From Raffaelea ambrosiae (lineage: Eukaryota > Ascomycota > Sordariomycetes > Ophiostomatales > Ophiostomataceae), in contig PCDI01000003.1 in the NCBI GenBank assembly GCA_002778195.1, forward strand, positions 2,377,913 to 2,441,912: 64,000 bases of DNA, read 5' to 3'. The translations under genes and the position numbers were made by a program. The notes under the pieces are model-generated. The model was given only the letters and a program-made list of their open reading frames with translations. It was not told the origin of the DNA and made no database searches. Below, one piece after another: positions 20,926 through 31,130 of the stretch. Within the stretch, counting starts at the first letter, position 1; each line of letters starts with the position of its first letter.

Positions 20926-23900
20926 ATGGAGCCATCGCCGGATCCCGAGACCGAGTCTCCCACGGTAAGCACGCACCTGCCAGACGCCCCGCCAGACAAT
21001 GGGCTGTTGCTCATCCGCTCGCAGAGCCATTCTCTGGACTGTTCCCAGAGCTGTTCCCAGACCTGCTCCCAGAACTGCTCCCAGAACTGCTCCCAGAACT
21101 CCCAGAGCCACGAGACTTCGCCGTGCGTGTATGTCTGCGATGTCTGCGACGCCCGGCTCTCGCGCCCGGCCCATCTGCGCCGCCACATGAGACGCCATGC
21201 CGCCGTCCCCAAGCCCTACCACTGCCATCTCTGCGGCCGCTCCTTCTCCCGCAAAGATGTCTTCCAGCGACACGAGCAGACCGTCCACAGCCCCGGCCAG
21301 GCCGGCCAGCGCAGCAGCCGCAGAAAGTCGTGCCAGCGGTGTGTTCGCCACAAGCTGCGCTGCTCGCGCGAGCTGCCCTGCAGCGCCTGCCGCAACTGCG
21401 CCGACCCGTGCGTCTACGGCAGCGACACCGCAGAGGGCGCCGCCCGCTGCTCGCGCACGTCGATGGACAGCAGCGCAGGCGATGTCGCTGGAGACGCGGC
21501 ACGAAACACAGAGGCCCACGACAACAGCAGGGGCATGCTGTACCCTGCAGCAGCAGCAGCAGCAGCAGACCTGCAGGACGTGCATGGCATCCACCACGAC
21601 ATGCACAGTCTGCGGCAGATGGTGCAGCCCCCCTATGCCGGCCCCCCGCAGTTTCCTGTCTCCGAGTCCCGGCCGGTGCCGGCGTCTCCCATGCCGACCA
21701 GCCGTGGAGGCCGGCCGAACCTGACGCTTGCCCGGTTTGTGAGCGGCCAAGAAGACTGTCCGCCCGGCGGGGCCGCCGCCATGGACACAGCAGCCGAGGC
21801 TGTGCCGCCCGTCTCGACGGCCCCAGACATGTTCGACTTCCCGCTCGAGCCCTTCCCGCTCGATCTGTACGCATGGGACACCCTCCTCGGCGGCGAAACA
21901 GACCCGGAAGCAGCCAGCCCGACCGGCCTCTCGCTCTGCTGGACACAGCCGGATGGAACGGACGCTTCGCCGTCCCACACCGGCGGGCAGCGGCCGGCGC
22001 CTCCCAGCCCCCAGCAGCCGGCAGGGCAGCCGGCAGGGCAGCAGCCAGGGCCGACGGGCCTGGCCCCGCGCCCCGAGGAGCGACCCCCGGCAGCACGGGC
22101 CGACGTCGACAACAAGGCGTACTGGCCCGGTGTTCTCGACCAGGGCGGCAACGAGACGTGGCCGTTTGACTACCCCTCCAACAAGGGCTTCCGCCGCATC
22201 CAGCTGCCGCCGCTGAAGCAGGTCCTGGAGCAGACGGTCGCCTCGCGGCCGATCATCCAGAAGAACATCCTCAGCGACCTGATCAAGGTGCTGTCCGTGC
22301 CGCGCATCCCGTCGCTCAACGACGCCCCGTCGCTCGAGGCCATGCCCGCCGTGACCTTCCTCGGCGAGTTCATCCGCATCTACTTTGCCGAGTTCCACCA
22401 CGTCTACCCCGTCATCCACCGGCCGACGTGGCGCATCGAAAAGTGCGCCACGCATCTGCTGGCCGCCATGGCCTGCCTCGGGGCCACGTACTCGAGCGCC
22501 GAAGGCGCCGGCGAGGTGTCCACCCTGCTCGCCGAGATCACCCAGCGCGCCCTGTTCTGGCAGGGCCAGCAGGACAGCTCCGCGTTTCGCGACCGCGAGT
22601 ACATTACCGCCTCGTGCTTCCACCAGATCTACGCCCTCGGCACCGGCAACCGCCGTCTGTACGAGATTGCCGACGCCTCCCGGGGCACCCTGGTCACCAG
22701 CCTGCACGGCCTGGGCATCCTCTCGCCGGAAAGCAGCAGCAGCACGCCCCCCCCCGAGGCCCCGCGGCTCAAGGCCATGGGCAGCGCGGAGCTCGAGGAC
22801 GCCTGGCGGGCGTGGCGGGACCGGGAAATGGCCAAGCGCATGGCGTGGTGCGTGTTCGAGTTCGACTGCACGCTGTCCACCATGACGTCCAAGCGGGCCG
22901 CCTTCCGCATCGCCGAGCTGCCCGCGCGGCTGCCCTGTGCCGAGAGCCTGTGGGAGGCGCACTCGGCGCGCGCCTGGGCCGCCCTGGTGCCCTTTGCCGA
23001 GAGCCCGCCCATGGGCCTCCCCTTCTACCCGACCATGCGCGCGATCATCGGCTCCGCCGGCCAGGCGTCGCCGCCGGCCGCCCCGGCATGGGCCATGCGC
23101 CTGTGCGCCATTGCCATTGGCCGCATTCTGTACGACATGAAGGAGGTCCAGGATGCGTCGGCGCCGAGTGTTCTGGGCACGCCGTTGCTGACCGCGGCGC
23201 ACCAGGAGATGCGCCACACGCTGCTGGCCGGCCTGGCGGCTCTCGAGATCTCCCTGGGCAAGCCCTCCTGCACGTCGGATGTCGTGAATATGAAGTGCGT
23301 GGACGGGGACATGTTTTTTTTTTTTTTTTTTTTCCCCAGATTCATCGACTCAAGCTGACAAAGCTGACAAACGCAGTGTCCTCAGCCTGACGTACCACCG
23401 GTCGCATCTGATCAGCTCCGGCAACGAGACCATGGACCTGGTCGTCAGCATCTTCCGCAGCGCCGGGCTCGAGGCCACGCCGGCCAACGGCGCCCTGCTG
23501 CGCTCGGCCGAGGTCGCCAAGGACCGTCTGCGGCACCTCTTCCAGCGCCATCCGGTCAGCACGCGCCGGCTGGTGGTCCACGCCGCCGCCATGGTCGCCA
23601 TTGCGCGCGACTGCACCATCAACACGCCGTGCGAGACGCTGAGCACGTTTATGGGGTATGCCCTGCTGCTGGCCTATGTGCGGTTCCTGCCGGGGGAGGA
23701 GGCGTGTGACCAGGGGGGCCAGTGCAAGGACCACAATGCGGGGGGGTGCTGCGCGTCCGGGGGGGACCGACCCACGCTTGGCCAGACGCCGTGGGCGTGT
23801 CCGCCCGAGGACAAGAGGCGCGTCGACCAGTGGATTGAGCGGGGCGGGCCCGCCTCGCTGGGCCCGATCCCGAACGTCTGCGACCGGCGCAGCTTTGCAG

Positions 23901-23992
23901 CCACGAAGCAGGCGGCGTTGGAGGCGCTGAGCGAGCTGGGGGTATGGGGGCTGGCGCGGAAGTTTCGGCAGACGATCCGAAAGTTTGTCTAA
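20926..23992 (+). CDS. Transcription factor with two C2H2 fingers plus Zn2Cys6 and fungal regulatory domain
   Basis: Two exons, 20926-23294 and 23377-23992; 994 residues. The join rebuilds DVVNM-NVLSLTYHRSHL. Domains in order: a Cys-Ser-Gln repeat (about 39-60); C2H2 finger 1 (C71, C74, H87, H91); finger 2 (C100, C103, H116, H121); a Zn2Cys6 cluster C136-x2-C-x6-C-x5-C-x2-C-x6-C162 followed by a polyalanine and proline-rich linker; then a fungal-specific regulatory domain from about residue 480 with FAEFHHVYPVIHRPTWR and YALGTGNRRLYEIAD, and WCVFEFDCTLS. Such triple-zinc factors are known in filamentous fungi, but I cannot name the orthologue. Lying between the dehydrogenase and the first PLP enzyme it is a candidate cluster regulator. 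The 82-bp intron contains about 20 consecutive T. An alternative start is at 20791. Confidence 0.88.
21040..21108 (+). repeat. 12-bp coding repeat (Cys-Ser-Gln-x) in regulator N-terminus
   Basis: Five copies of TG(T/C)TCCCAGA(G/A)C plus a partial one code for CSQS, CSQT, CSQN, CSQN, CSQN. The array lies immediately before the first C2H2 finger and adds five cysteines at four-residue spacing. Confidence 0.85.
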
Positions 23993-24239
23993 AGGAAAGG
24001 AAGCGAAATGAGCGAAAAGTGGTGGAAAGGAAAAAGAAGCGAAATGAGCGAGAGGTTGTCACGAACACGAAATGTAGGAAAATGAAATTCGGGCGTATAC
24101 CAATTCGACCCATTTGAATATATCTGGACGTTTGTCGTGACGTCGAAAGATGTCAAAACAATCCGTCTTATACTAGTAGTTTTTGCTTTGTCTATACACG
24201 TGTGGCCTCCTCCTTTTCACAATTCCTTCCCAACGCCAG

Positions 24240-25517
24240 CTACTCTTTAGGAATGCCCTTCTCCAGCCCGCGCTGGACGACAGCGACAAACGACTCGACA
24301 TCCCGCACCGTGTTGTAGAAGCCAAACGACACCCGGATGCCGAGGCGGTAGTGCGTCACAATCACCTGGCTCTCGGCCAGGTACGGCTTCCAGTCGGCGT
24401 GCAGCAGGGGCACAATGTAGATGTGCGGCGCCCGCTGCCGGGCCAGCCGGCTGCCGACGACGCGGATGCCGAGCGCGTCGAGCCGGGTCATGAGCTCGCG
24501 GCCCAGCGCCCGCACGTGGCCCTCGAGCCGGGCCATGCCGATCTCGCCCAGCAGCGACAGCGACGCGCCCAGGGCCACGGCCGACACGAGGCTGGTGTTG
24601 AGGTGCGCATAGCGCTGCGCGCTGGCGTGGTACTGCACGATGTCGCCGTCGCCGTCCTCGGCGCGGCCGGCGACCAGGTCGGCGCGCAGGTTGGCGACGG
24701 CGCCGGCGCCGACGATGGGCGGCGTCGGCCGCAGCGCGGGGAGGACGGCGGGCTGCACGTAGAGCGCGCCCAGCCCCGTCGGACAGGCGAGGCCCTTGTG
24801 GGTGGCAAAGGCGGCGGCCGAGACATTGAGGTCGGCGAGGTCGAGGGCGGCCAGGCCGACGTGCTGGGTCAGGTCGACGAGCACGTGGACGCCGCGCGGC
24901 CGGAAGCGGGCGGTGATGCTGCGGATGTCGTTGAGCTGGCCCGAGTGGAACATGACGGACGACACGCCGATGCACCGGGTGCGGGCGTCGACAAAGGGCG
25001 CAAAGGTGTCGGCGTCGGCGGGGAGCATGGGGGAGGCGGCGCCCTCGCTGCCGTCGGGCACCCGGCGCACCTCGATGCCGAGGGTGTCGCGCAGCGCCAG
25101 CCAGCCGTACACGTGGTTGGGGTGCTCGCCGGCGAGCACGACGACGTTGTCGCCGGGCTGCAGGGCGAGGGACCGCTGGAACAGGTTGAGGCCCTCGGTG
25201 GTGTCGCGCGTGTAGACCAGCGCGTCGTCGGGGACGCGCAGGTGGGCCGCCAGCGCCCGCTTCGCCGCGGCCGCCTGCTGCGCCCAGCGGGCCTTGGGCG
25301 CCGGGTCGCCGACGGCCTGCTGGAGGTACCGGTCGAGCGCGTCCTTGATGCGCAGATGCATGGGCGACTGGTAGCCCGCGTTGACGTGGGTGACGCCGTC
25401 CGCCGCCAGCGCCGGCACGAGGCCGCGGTACGCCGCCAGCTCCGCCGCGGGCAGGAGCTGGAAGACGTCGCTCAGGGCCGAGACGTCCTCGGCGTCGGCA
25501 GTGTGGGCAGCCATCAT
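24240..25517 (-). CDS. PLP-dependent class V aminotransferase / cysteine-desulfurase-like enzyme 1
   Basis: A single exon; 425 residues from the paired ATGs at 25517/25514. Fold-type I class V features: VNAGYQSPMH near the N-terminus, YTRDTTEGLNLF (phosphate-binding region), VLAGEHPNHVYGW, a DLTQHVG segment holding the cofactor Asp and His, and the Schiff-base Lys at about 241 in FATHKGLACPTGLGALYV. The C-terminus has HIYIVPLLHADW and the family ending RVSFGFYNTVRDVESFV. Such enzymes are often annotated as isopenicillin-N-epimerase-like or cysteine desulfurases; the substrate is probably an amino acid but unproven. It is divergent with the amino-acid permease, sharing a 529-bp promoter, which supports import followed by conversion. 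It is only distantly like the second PLP enzyme at 31131-32696. Confidence 0.88.
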   Translation of the reverse strand: MMAAHTADAEDVSALSDVFQLLPAAELAAYRGLVPALAADGVTHVNAGYQSPMHLRIKDALDRYLQQAVGDPAPKARWAQQAAAAKRALAAHLRVPDDALVYTRDTTEGLNLFQRSLALQPGDNVVVLAGEHPNHVYGWLALRDTLGIEVRRVPDGSEGAASPMLPADADTFAPFVDARTRCIGVSSVMFHSGQLNDIRSITARFRPRGVHVLVDLTQHVGLAALDLADLNVSAAAFATHKGLACPTGLGALYVQPAVLPALRPTPPIVGAGAVANLRADLVAGRAEDGDGDIVQYHASAQRYAHLNTSLVSAVALGASLSLLGEIGMARLEGHVRALGRELMTRLDALGIRVVGSRLARQRAPHIYIVPLLHADWKPYLAESQVIVTHYRLGIRVSFGFYNTVRDVESFVAVVQRGLEKGIPKE

Positions 25518-26046
25518 GGGAGAAATCGCCGGTGACGGGAAGGAGGTATAGACGGATGCGTACCCGTGCAGATTGCACACACACATGTCTAGAAAACCCC
25601 CCTGATATATCCTCGCCTGGCCAACCGCATGTCCCGGAACTCCTCCTCCATCCTCCCAGGCATGCGGGCGTGCAACTGCGTCGCCGGCTTGGGGGTAGGC
25701 CGTGGACGTGGCGAAAGGGCGACCAATGGCGGCGACTCACACCAGCAAGACGGACTTGAACGAGTGGGTCCCGCCCTTTTCGGGGGGGCAAGTCCGCGCG
25801 CCCTGGCCGCCAAGACGACGACGCACACCAAGGCGAGACTCGTATCCGGCGAACGACGGCTTCCCACAGACGTGGGACTGGAGAGCAGGGGAGCAGCCCA
25901 AGGGGGAGGTACAGCGGATCATCCGTCACGAGATGGCGAGAGATAAGGACGGAGAAGAAGACATATATTCTTCGCAAGGAAGCATTCTCAGGACAGCCGC
26001 GCTCCTAGCATTTCACGATCTAGCTATACTCTCCCTTCCCGCTACG
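25518..26046. promoter_or_regulatory. Divergent promoter of PLP enzyme 1 and amino-acid permease
   Basis: 529 bp. A GATA-type site AGATAAG lies at 25941-25947 about 100 bp before the permease ATG, and CCAAT occurs on the plus strand near 25720. Both are seen directly. Control by an AreA-type nitrogen factor is inference from the site and the gene type. Confidence 0.6.
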
Positions 26047-27964
26047 ATGGATGCCTCCAAGTCTTCGCAAGCCTCGGCAGACATGGGCCGCGAGCCTGTC
26101 TACGTCGCCGGCGAGGTCGCCGACAGCGCCGAGACGACCCCTGCCCACCAGACGCTGCACCGCGGGCTCAAGGCGCGCCAGGTCAACATGCTGGCCATTG
26201 CCGGCGCCATCGGCACGGGCCTGATCATCGGCTCCGGCACCGGGCTCGCCAGGGGCGGCCCGGCCAGCCTCCTGATCGCCTACAGCATCACGGGGTCCAT
26301 CGTCTACTTTGTCATGACGGCCCTGGGCGAGATGGCGGCGCTGCTGCCCTCGGACCAGGGCTTCAACGGCTATGCCACGCGCTTTGTCGACCCGGCTCTG
26401 GGGTAGGTACACGACGGAATGGGTCTCCTTGTTCGTGGGGGGGGGGGTGGTCTGACAAAGGCAGGTTTGCTACCGGATGGAACTACTTTTTCAAGTACGC
26501 CATTGTGCTTCCCAACAACCTGACAGCGGCCGGCCTGATCATCCAGTACTGGCGTCCCGACCTGAACGTGGCGATCTGGGTGACGGTGTTTGCTGCTGTG
26601 GTGATTGCCATCAATGTGCGTCCCCACGCTGTCTCTTGTTTTGGTGGTGTTCCGTTTCCCGCGGCCTCTCTAATCGTGGGCAGGTCCTGCACGTCGGCGG
26701 CTTCGGCGAGGCCGAGTTCTACCTGGCGTCCGTCAAGATCCTGACCCTGGTCACCGTCATGGTCGTCTGCCTGGTGGTCTCCCTCGGCGGCAGTCCCGCG
26801 CACCACCGCGTCGGCTTCGGCTACTGGTCCGACCCCGGCGCCTTTGCCGCGTATCTCGTCGCGGGCCGCCGGGGCCGCTTCCTGGGCTTCTGGGCCTGCA
26901 TGGTGCAGGCCTGCTTTGCCTACACGGGCACCGAGGTGGTGGGCGCCGCGTTTGGCGAGACGCCCAACCCGCGCCGGACCATCCCCCGCGCCATCCGCCA
27001 GACGCTGTGGCGCATCGTCGTGTTCTACGTGCTGGGCGTGTTCCTGCTCGGCCTGGCCGTGCCCTACAGCAGCGACCGGCTGGTGGGCGCCACCCAGGCC
27101 CCGACCAGCGCGGCCGCGTCGCCCTTTGTGATCGCCATGGTCCTGGGGGGCCTCCGCGTGCTGCCGGACATGGCCAATGCCTGTCTGCTGGTGTTTGTCG
27201 TCAGTGCCGCGAACACAGGTGCGTGAAGAAGCGGACCACCACGGGCGAAGACGCGTCCTGAAGGCGACCACATCGCAGACCACCAAGAGCACGGGTGGGT
27301 GAAGAATCCAGGAAGCTGACCACCTCATCGAGGGTCGGCAGACATCTACGTCGGCGCCCGGACGCTCTATTCGCTCGCCAAAGACGGCCATGCCCCGAAG
27401 CTCTTTCTGCACACGACCCGCCGCGGCGTGCCCGTCTACGGCGTCGCCGCCACGTCGCTCTTCTGCGCCCTCGGCTACATGAACGTCCGCCAGTCGGCGG
27501 CGACCGTGTTTGGCTACTTTGTCAGCCTCGTGACCGTCTTCGGCACCCTCAACTGGATCAACATCCTGCTCGCCTACGTGGGCTTCTGCCGCGGCCTGCG
27601 CGCCCAGGGCCTCGACCGCCGCGACATGCCCTTCCGCGGCCCGCTGCAGCCGTACGGCGCCTGGTGCGCGCTGGGCCTGACCGTCGTCCTCACCCTGGGC
27701 AACGGGTACAACGCCTTTGTCCCCGCGTTCCACCTGGCCACGTTCATGACGTGCTACGTGGGCCTCGCCGTGTACCTGGTCAACATTTTCGCGTGCAAGG
27801 CGCTCAAGCGGACGCGCCGCGTCCGCGCCCACGAGATGGATCTGGTGACGGGGCGGCGCGAGTTTGAAGAGGTGGAAGCCATGGCGCGGCGGGACGAGGG
27901 CCCCCGGGAGAGCCTGGCGTCTCGTCTGGCCGGGCTGCTGGCCCGGAAGAACCATGCAGACTAG
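26047..27964 (+). CDS. Amino-acid permease (fungal YAT/APC family)
   Basis: Four exons: 26047-26402, 26465-26615, 26684-27218 and 27342-27964; 554 residues, all in frame. Family marks: LHRGLKARQVNMLAIAG, GAIGTGLIIGSGTGLARGGP in helix 1, the PSDQGFNGYATRFVDPALG block, FATGWNYFFKY, and FAYTGTEVVGAAFGE in helix 6, with about twelve hydrophobic helices and a charged cytosolic tail. It should import amino acids across the plasma membrane; specificity cannot be read, although the motif set is of the broad or basic/neutral type. The third intron (27219-27341) holds an imperfect duplication around GTG(C/G)GTGAAGAA. Adjacent, divergent PLP enzyme 1 and the GATA site suggest joint nitrogen-linked use. 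Confidence 0.93.
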
Positions 27965-28016
27965 TCCATTCTGTCTGCATCCCGTGCAACCATTTTTGTA
28001 GTGTCTACCGAGATTG

Positions 28017-28056
28017 AACAATGTACACAAACGTACACAAACGTACACAAATGTAC
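28017..28056 (+). repeat. Short tandem repeat (TGTACACAAACG-like)
   Basis: A unit of about 10 bp, ACGTACACAA with one variant, is repeated about four times in the 296-bp gap between the permease and the second regulator. It is rich in GTAC palindromes. No gene lies here. Confidence 0.7.
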
Positions 28057-28260
28057 ATTAAATTCATACAAATCAAAATCCATGCCGGTGGGCGTTGGCA
28101 TCTTGCTCCTATCTATCCCTGTGACCGCCGTGTGGCCGACGTGTGGTTATCGTATACTAGACCCACAAGTGGCCAGTCTCGGGCCAAGTTGACATTGAGC
28201 AACTCGTCACTCGTGGCCACGAAAACCCAGACAACTCCACCTTGCCAAACAGCGCAGCCG

Positions 28261-30830
28261 ATGGATGCTCCGGGCCATCGAAGAATATCGTCCGTCTCTC
28301 TCCTCTGTTTCTATGCCATGTGGACAGCACCGGCTAACCGTCCGAGCAGTTGCAAGCGTTGCCAAACGCGAAAGGTCGGCCGTGCCGGCCGTTCTGATGG
28401 CCTTCTGTTCCGCCGTACACAAGCGCGCACACGCTGACCCCCCTTCCCAGATCAAATGCGACCGCAACCAGCCCTGTCGGCACTGCGCAGCCAGCGGCGC
28501 CCCATGCGAATACAGCGCGCGCGACAGCCGGCGGCGGCCCGTCTCCCATGCCTATGTGACCGCCCTGGAGGGCCGCGTGGCCTGGTATGAGCGTCTGCTG
28601 AAGACGCTCCAAGGCGCCGGCGCCGAGGAACGGGCGGCCATCCTCCGCGACCTTCCCCCGGACGACCACCTCGGCGGCGCCCCGGGCAGCAGCGCCGACG
28701 AGGTCGCGGACCGGCCCGGCACCGGCCCGGCGCCGGCCTCGCCCCTGCCCACGGGGTCGTTGACGCGCGGCACGTCCGGCGTCCTCCAGTACCACGGGCC
28801 GACCAGCATCTACCTGGACGCGGGCGGCGAGGACGGGGCGTCGGCCGCCGAACAGGCCGGACAGGCACAGCCGACCTTTTCGTCGGCCACCGCCAGCGAC
28901 ATCCCCCCCGCCATCCACGCCTGGAGCGACCTCCGCCTGGCCACCGCCATGGGCGTCACCGCGCCGCTGCTCCACGAAGGCCTCGGCCACGTCTTCACGC
29001 ACCAGTACCCGGCCCTGATGTTTGTCTACCGCGAGGCCTTCCTGGCCGACTACTTTGCCCTCGCGCACGGCGGCAAGTACTGGTCCGTCTCGCTGCTCTG
29101 CGCCATCGGCGCGCTGGGCCTGGCGCACGCGCCCCAGGCCGCCCACCGCGCCCAGGCGGCCGTGCTGGCCCGGTGTGCCGAGGAGATCGTGCTGACCCGC
29201 GAGCTGGGCCGGCCGGCCTTTACCACCGTGCAGGCGCTGCTCTGTCTGGCGTTCCACGAGCTGGGCCAAGGGAGCTCCTCGAAAGGGTGGCTGTTGTCGG
29301 GTACGTCTTCCGGCACGTTGCGTGTCTTGATTCCACGTCTTCCCTCTCGTCGGCATGGCCCTGACTTGGCTTGTTCACAAACATCTAGGGATGGCCTTTC
29401 GCATGGGCCAAGATTTGGGTTTCCAGAGGGATCCCCGACACTGGATGTCCCAGGACCGCTCGATTCTGACGCAGGCCGATTCGGAGATCCGACGGCGGAT
29501 CTACTGGGGATGCTACCTGGCCGACAAGTACGACGACGACGATGGCTGGTGGCACAGGCGAACACGTCCCAGCACAAGCCGCTAACACGATACCAGATTC
29601 ATGAGCCTCTTTATGGGCCGGCCGGTGTGTCTGGTCGAACGAGACGCAGAAGTCCAGCCCGTGGAGCCGTTGCCGTAAGCCCATGTGAACCATTGCGAAC
29701 AAGACAAAACAAAGACTGACGACCACCGGCCGGGCCGCAAAGGGACTTTCCCGACAACCACGCCTGGTTCGGCCTCACCAAGCTCGCCGCCGAGGTCGCG
29801 CAGCCCCACGGGGCCATGCGTCCGCAGCTGACCAAAGGCCTGCGCCACATGGTCCTGCTGGGCGAGATCTTCCAGAACATCATCGGCGTCCTCTTTGCGC
29901 CCAAGGGCCAGGCGGGCCCGAGCGGCCGTGCCCACGTGCTGCACCACCTCGACCAGTTCAACCTGCAGCTGGGCCAGTGGCACGCCAACCTGCCCGCGTG
30001 TCTGCAGTGGAGCCAATGGACCCAGCAAGAGGCCCTGGGGACCCATCTCTTGACCATCCAGTACGATCTTTTTCCTCTCGACCATGCGTACCTTCTTCTC
30101 GGGGAAGTCCATATACGAGTCCGCTCTCCGTTTTCTAATAGCCGCTCTAGTCTCTTCTACCACAGCATCGTCCTGTCTCTGAACCGGCACTTTATCGGCT
30201 CGTCTTCGCCGGTCCAGCCCGAAGACCGACCGCGGCGCGAGCAGTCCCACGAGGCCTGCGCCCATTCCTGCAGTGTCGTCATTGCCATCACGCGCCAGTT
30301 CCGGAAGCAGCCTGCCGAGCAGAGCCCGCCGATCCTGCTCATCTATGCGCTGGTCACAGTGGCCATCACCATTGCCACCGTCTCCGGTAGGGTTTGGTTC
30401 TGCCACAACGAAACCCCCCTCCCCTCCAAGTGACAAAGAGTCTAACTTGTCTCTAGGAAGAGAAGGGGGCCGGCGCGACGCAAGAATCCCGTTCATCGTG
30501 CGGACTCTGGAATGCTACTCGCAGCAGTACAGACTGGCAGGAGAGATGCGTCTGCGGCTGGTGCGGTATTTCCGTCTGTCGCCCTCCGCCACCCACAGCC
30601 ACACCCCCAAGGAACAGCAGGAGATTGCGACGGCATCGAGACAAGACGATCCAGCCTCCGTAGCAGATCTACGGCCAACGGAAGCGTGTCCGCCGAACAT
30701 GAACGAGGAGATGCCCGATGCCGATGCCCTGGGGATGTCCAATGTCTTGGAGGACGGCAGCTTTGCGGATCTGTGGTCTGGCGGTTTCCAGGACTGGTTT
30801 CTCCCCGACGACAACTACCAAGCGCTGTAA
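28261..30830 (+). CDS. Zn2Cys6 fungal-specific transcription factor
   Basis: Seven exons as modelled: 28261-28374, 28451-29300, 29389-29527, 29597-29674, 29743-30060, 30166-30386 and 30457-30830; 697 residues with every joint in frame. The binuclear cluster is split by intron 1: SCKRCQTRK joined to IKCDRNQPCRHCAASGAPC (C31 to C57, spacing 2-6-5-2-6). Next are a coiled-coil-like linker (ALEGRVAWYERLLKTL) and a middle regulatory domain with HQYPALMFVYREAFLADYF, MGQDLGFQRDP, IYWGCYLADKF, the block MSLFMGRPVCL, and a C-terminal acidic stretch FADLWSGGFQDWF. The first exon may itself hide a 58-bp intron (28290-28347: CTAAC branch, GAGCAG acceptor, donor GTCCGT); that version would give about 678 residues with the cluster intact. 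Position just before PLP enzyme 2 suggests a local regulator. Confidence 0.87.
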
Positions 30831-31130
30831 TTGAAGAGCAGTGAATTCAGACCAGTAGAATCATGCGCAAGATAAGATAAAAGGGCGGCCGACAACGGGG
30901 ACGGAGAGACCCCGCAGTGGACATCCTGTAGGCAGTAGATATGGACCAAGTTTCTGCCACATTGCTCAAATCAGGCGGTGGATCAACGGAGTTGTCGTAG
31001 GCGTTGTCCTAGGAGCGAGTATCGTGACGTACAAACCGGGAGCCATCCGCTGGCTTCACAGGGCCATACAGTTCATCCCCGCCCCAGCAGCAGCGGTCCG
31101 GGCACGTCGGCACTGCCCAGCGACCCGAAA

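Noticed and set aside
20911..23217. Long minus-strand open frame opposite the dual zinc-finger regulator
   Set aside because: No recognisable domain; the plus strand encodes three zinc modules and a regulatory domain.
24183..25535. Plus-strand open frame opposite PLP enzyme 1
   Set aside because: Shadow frame of the single-exon minus-strand enzyme.
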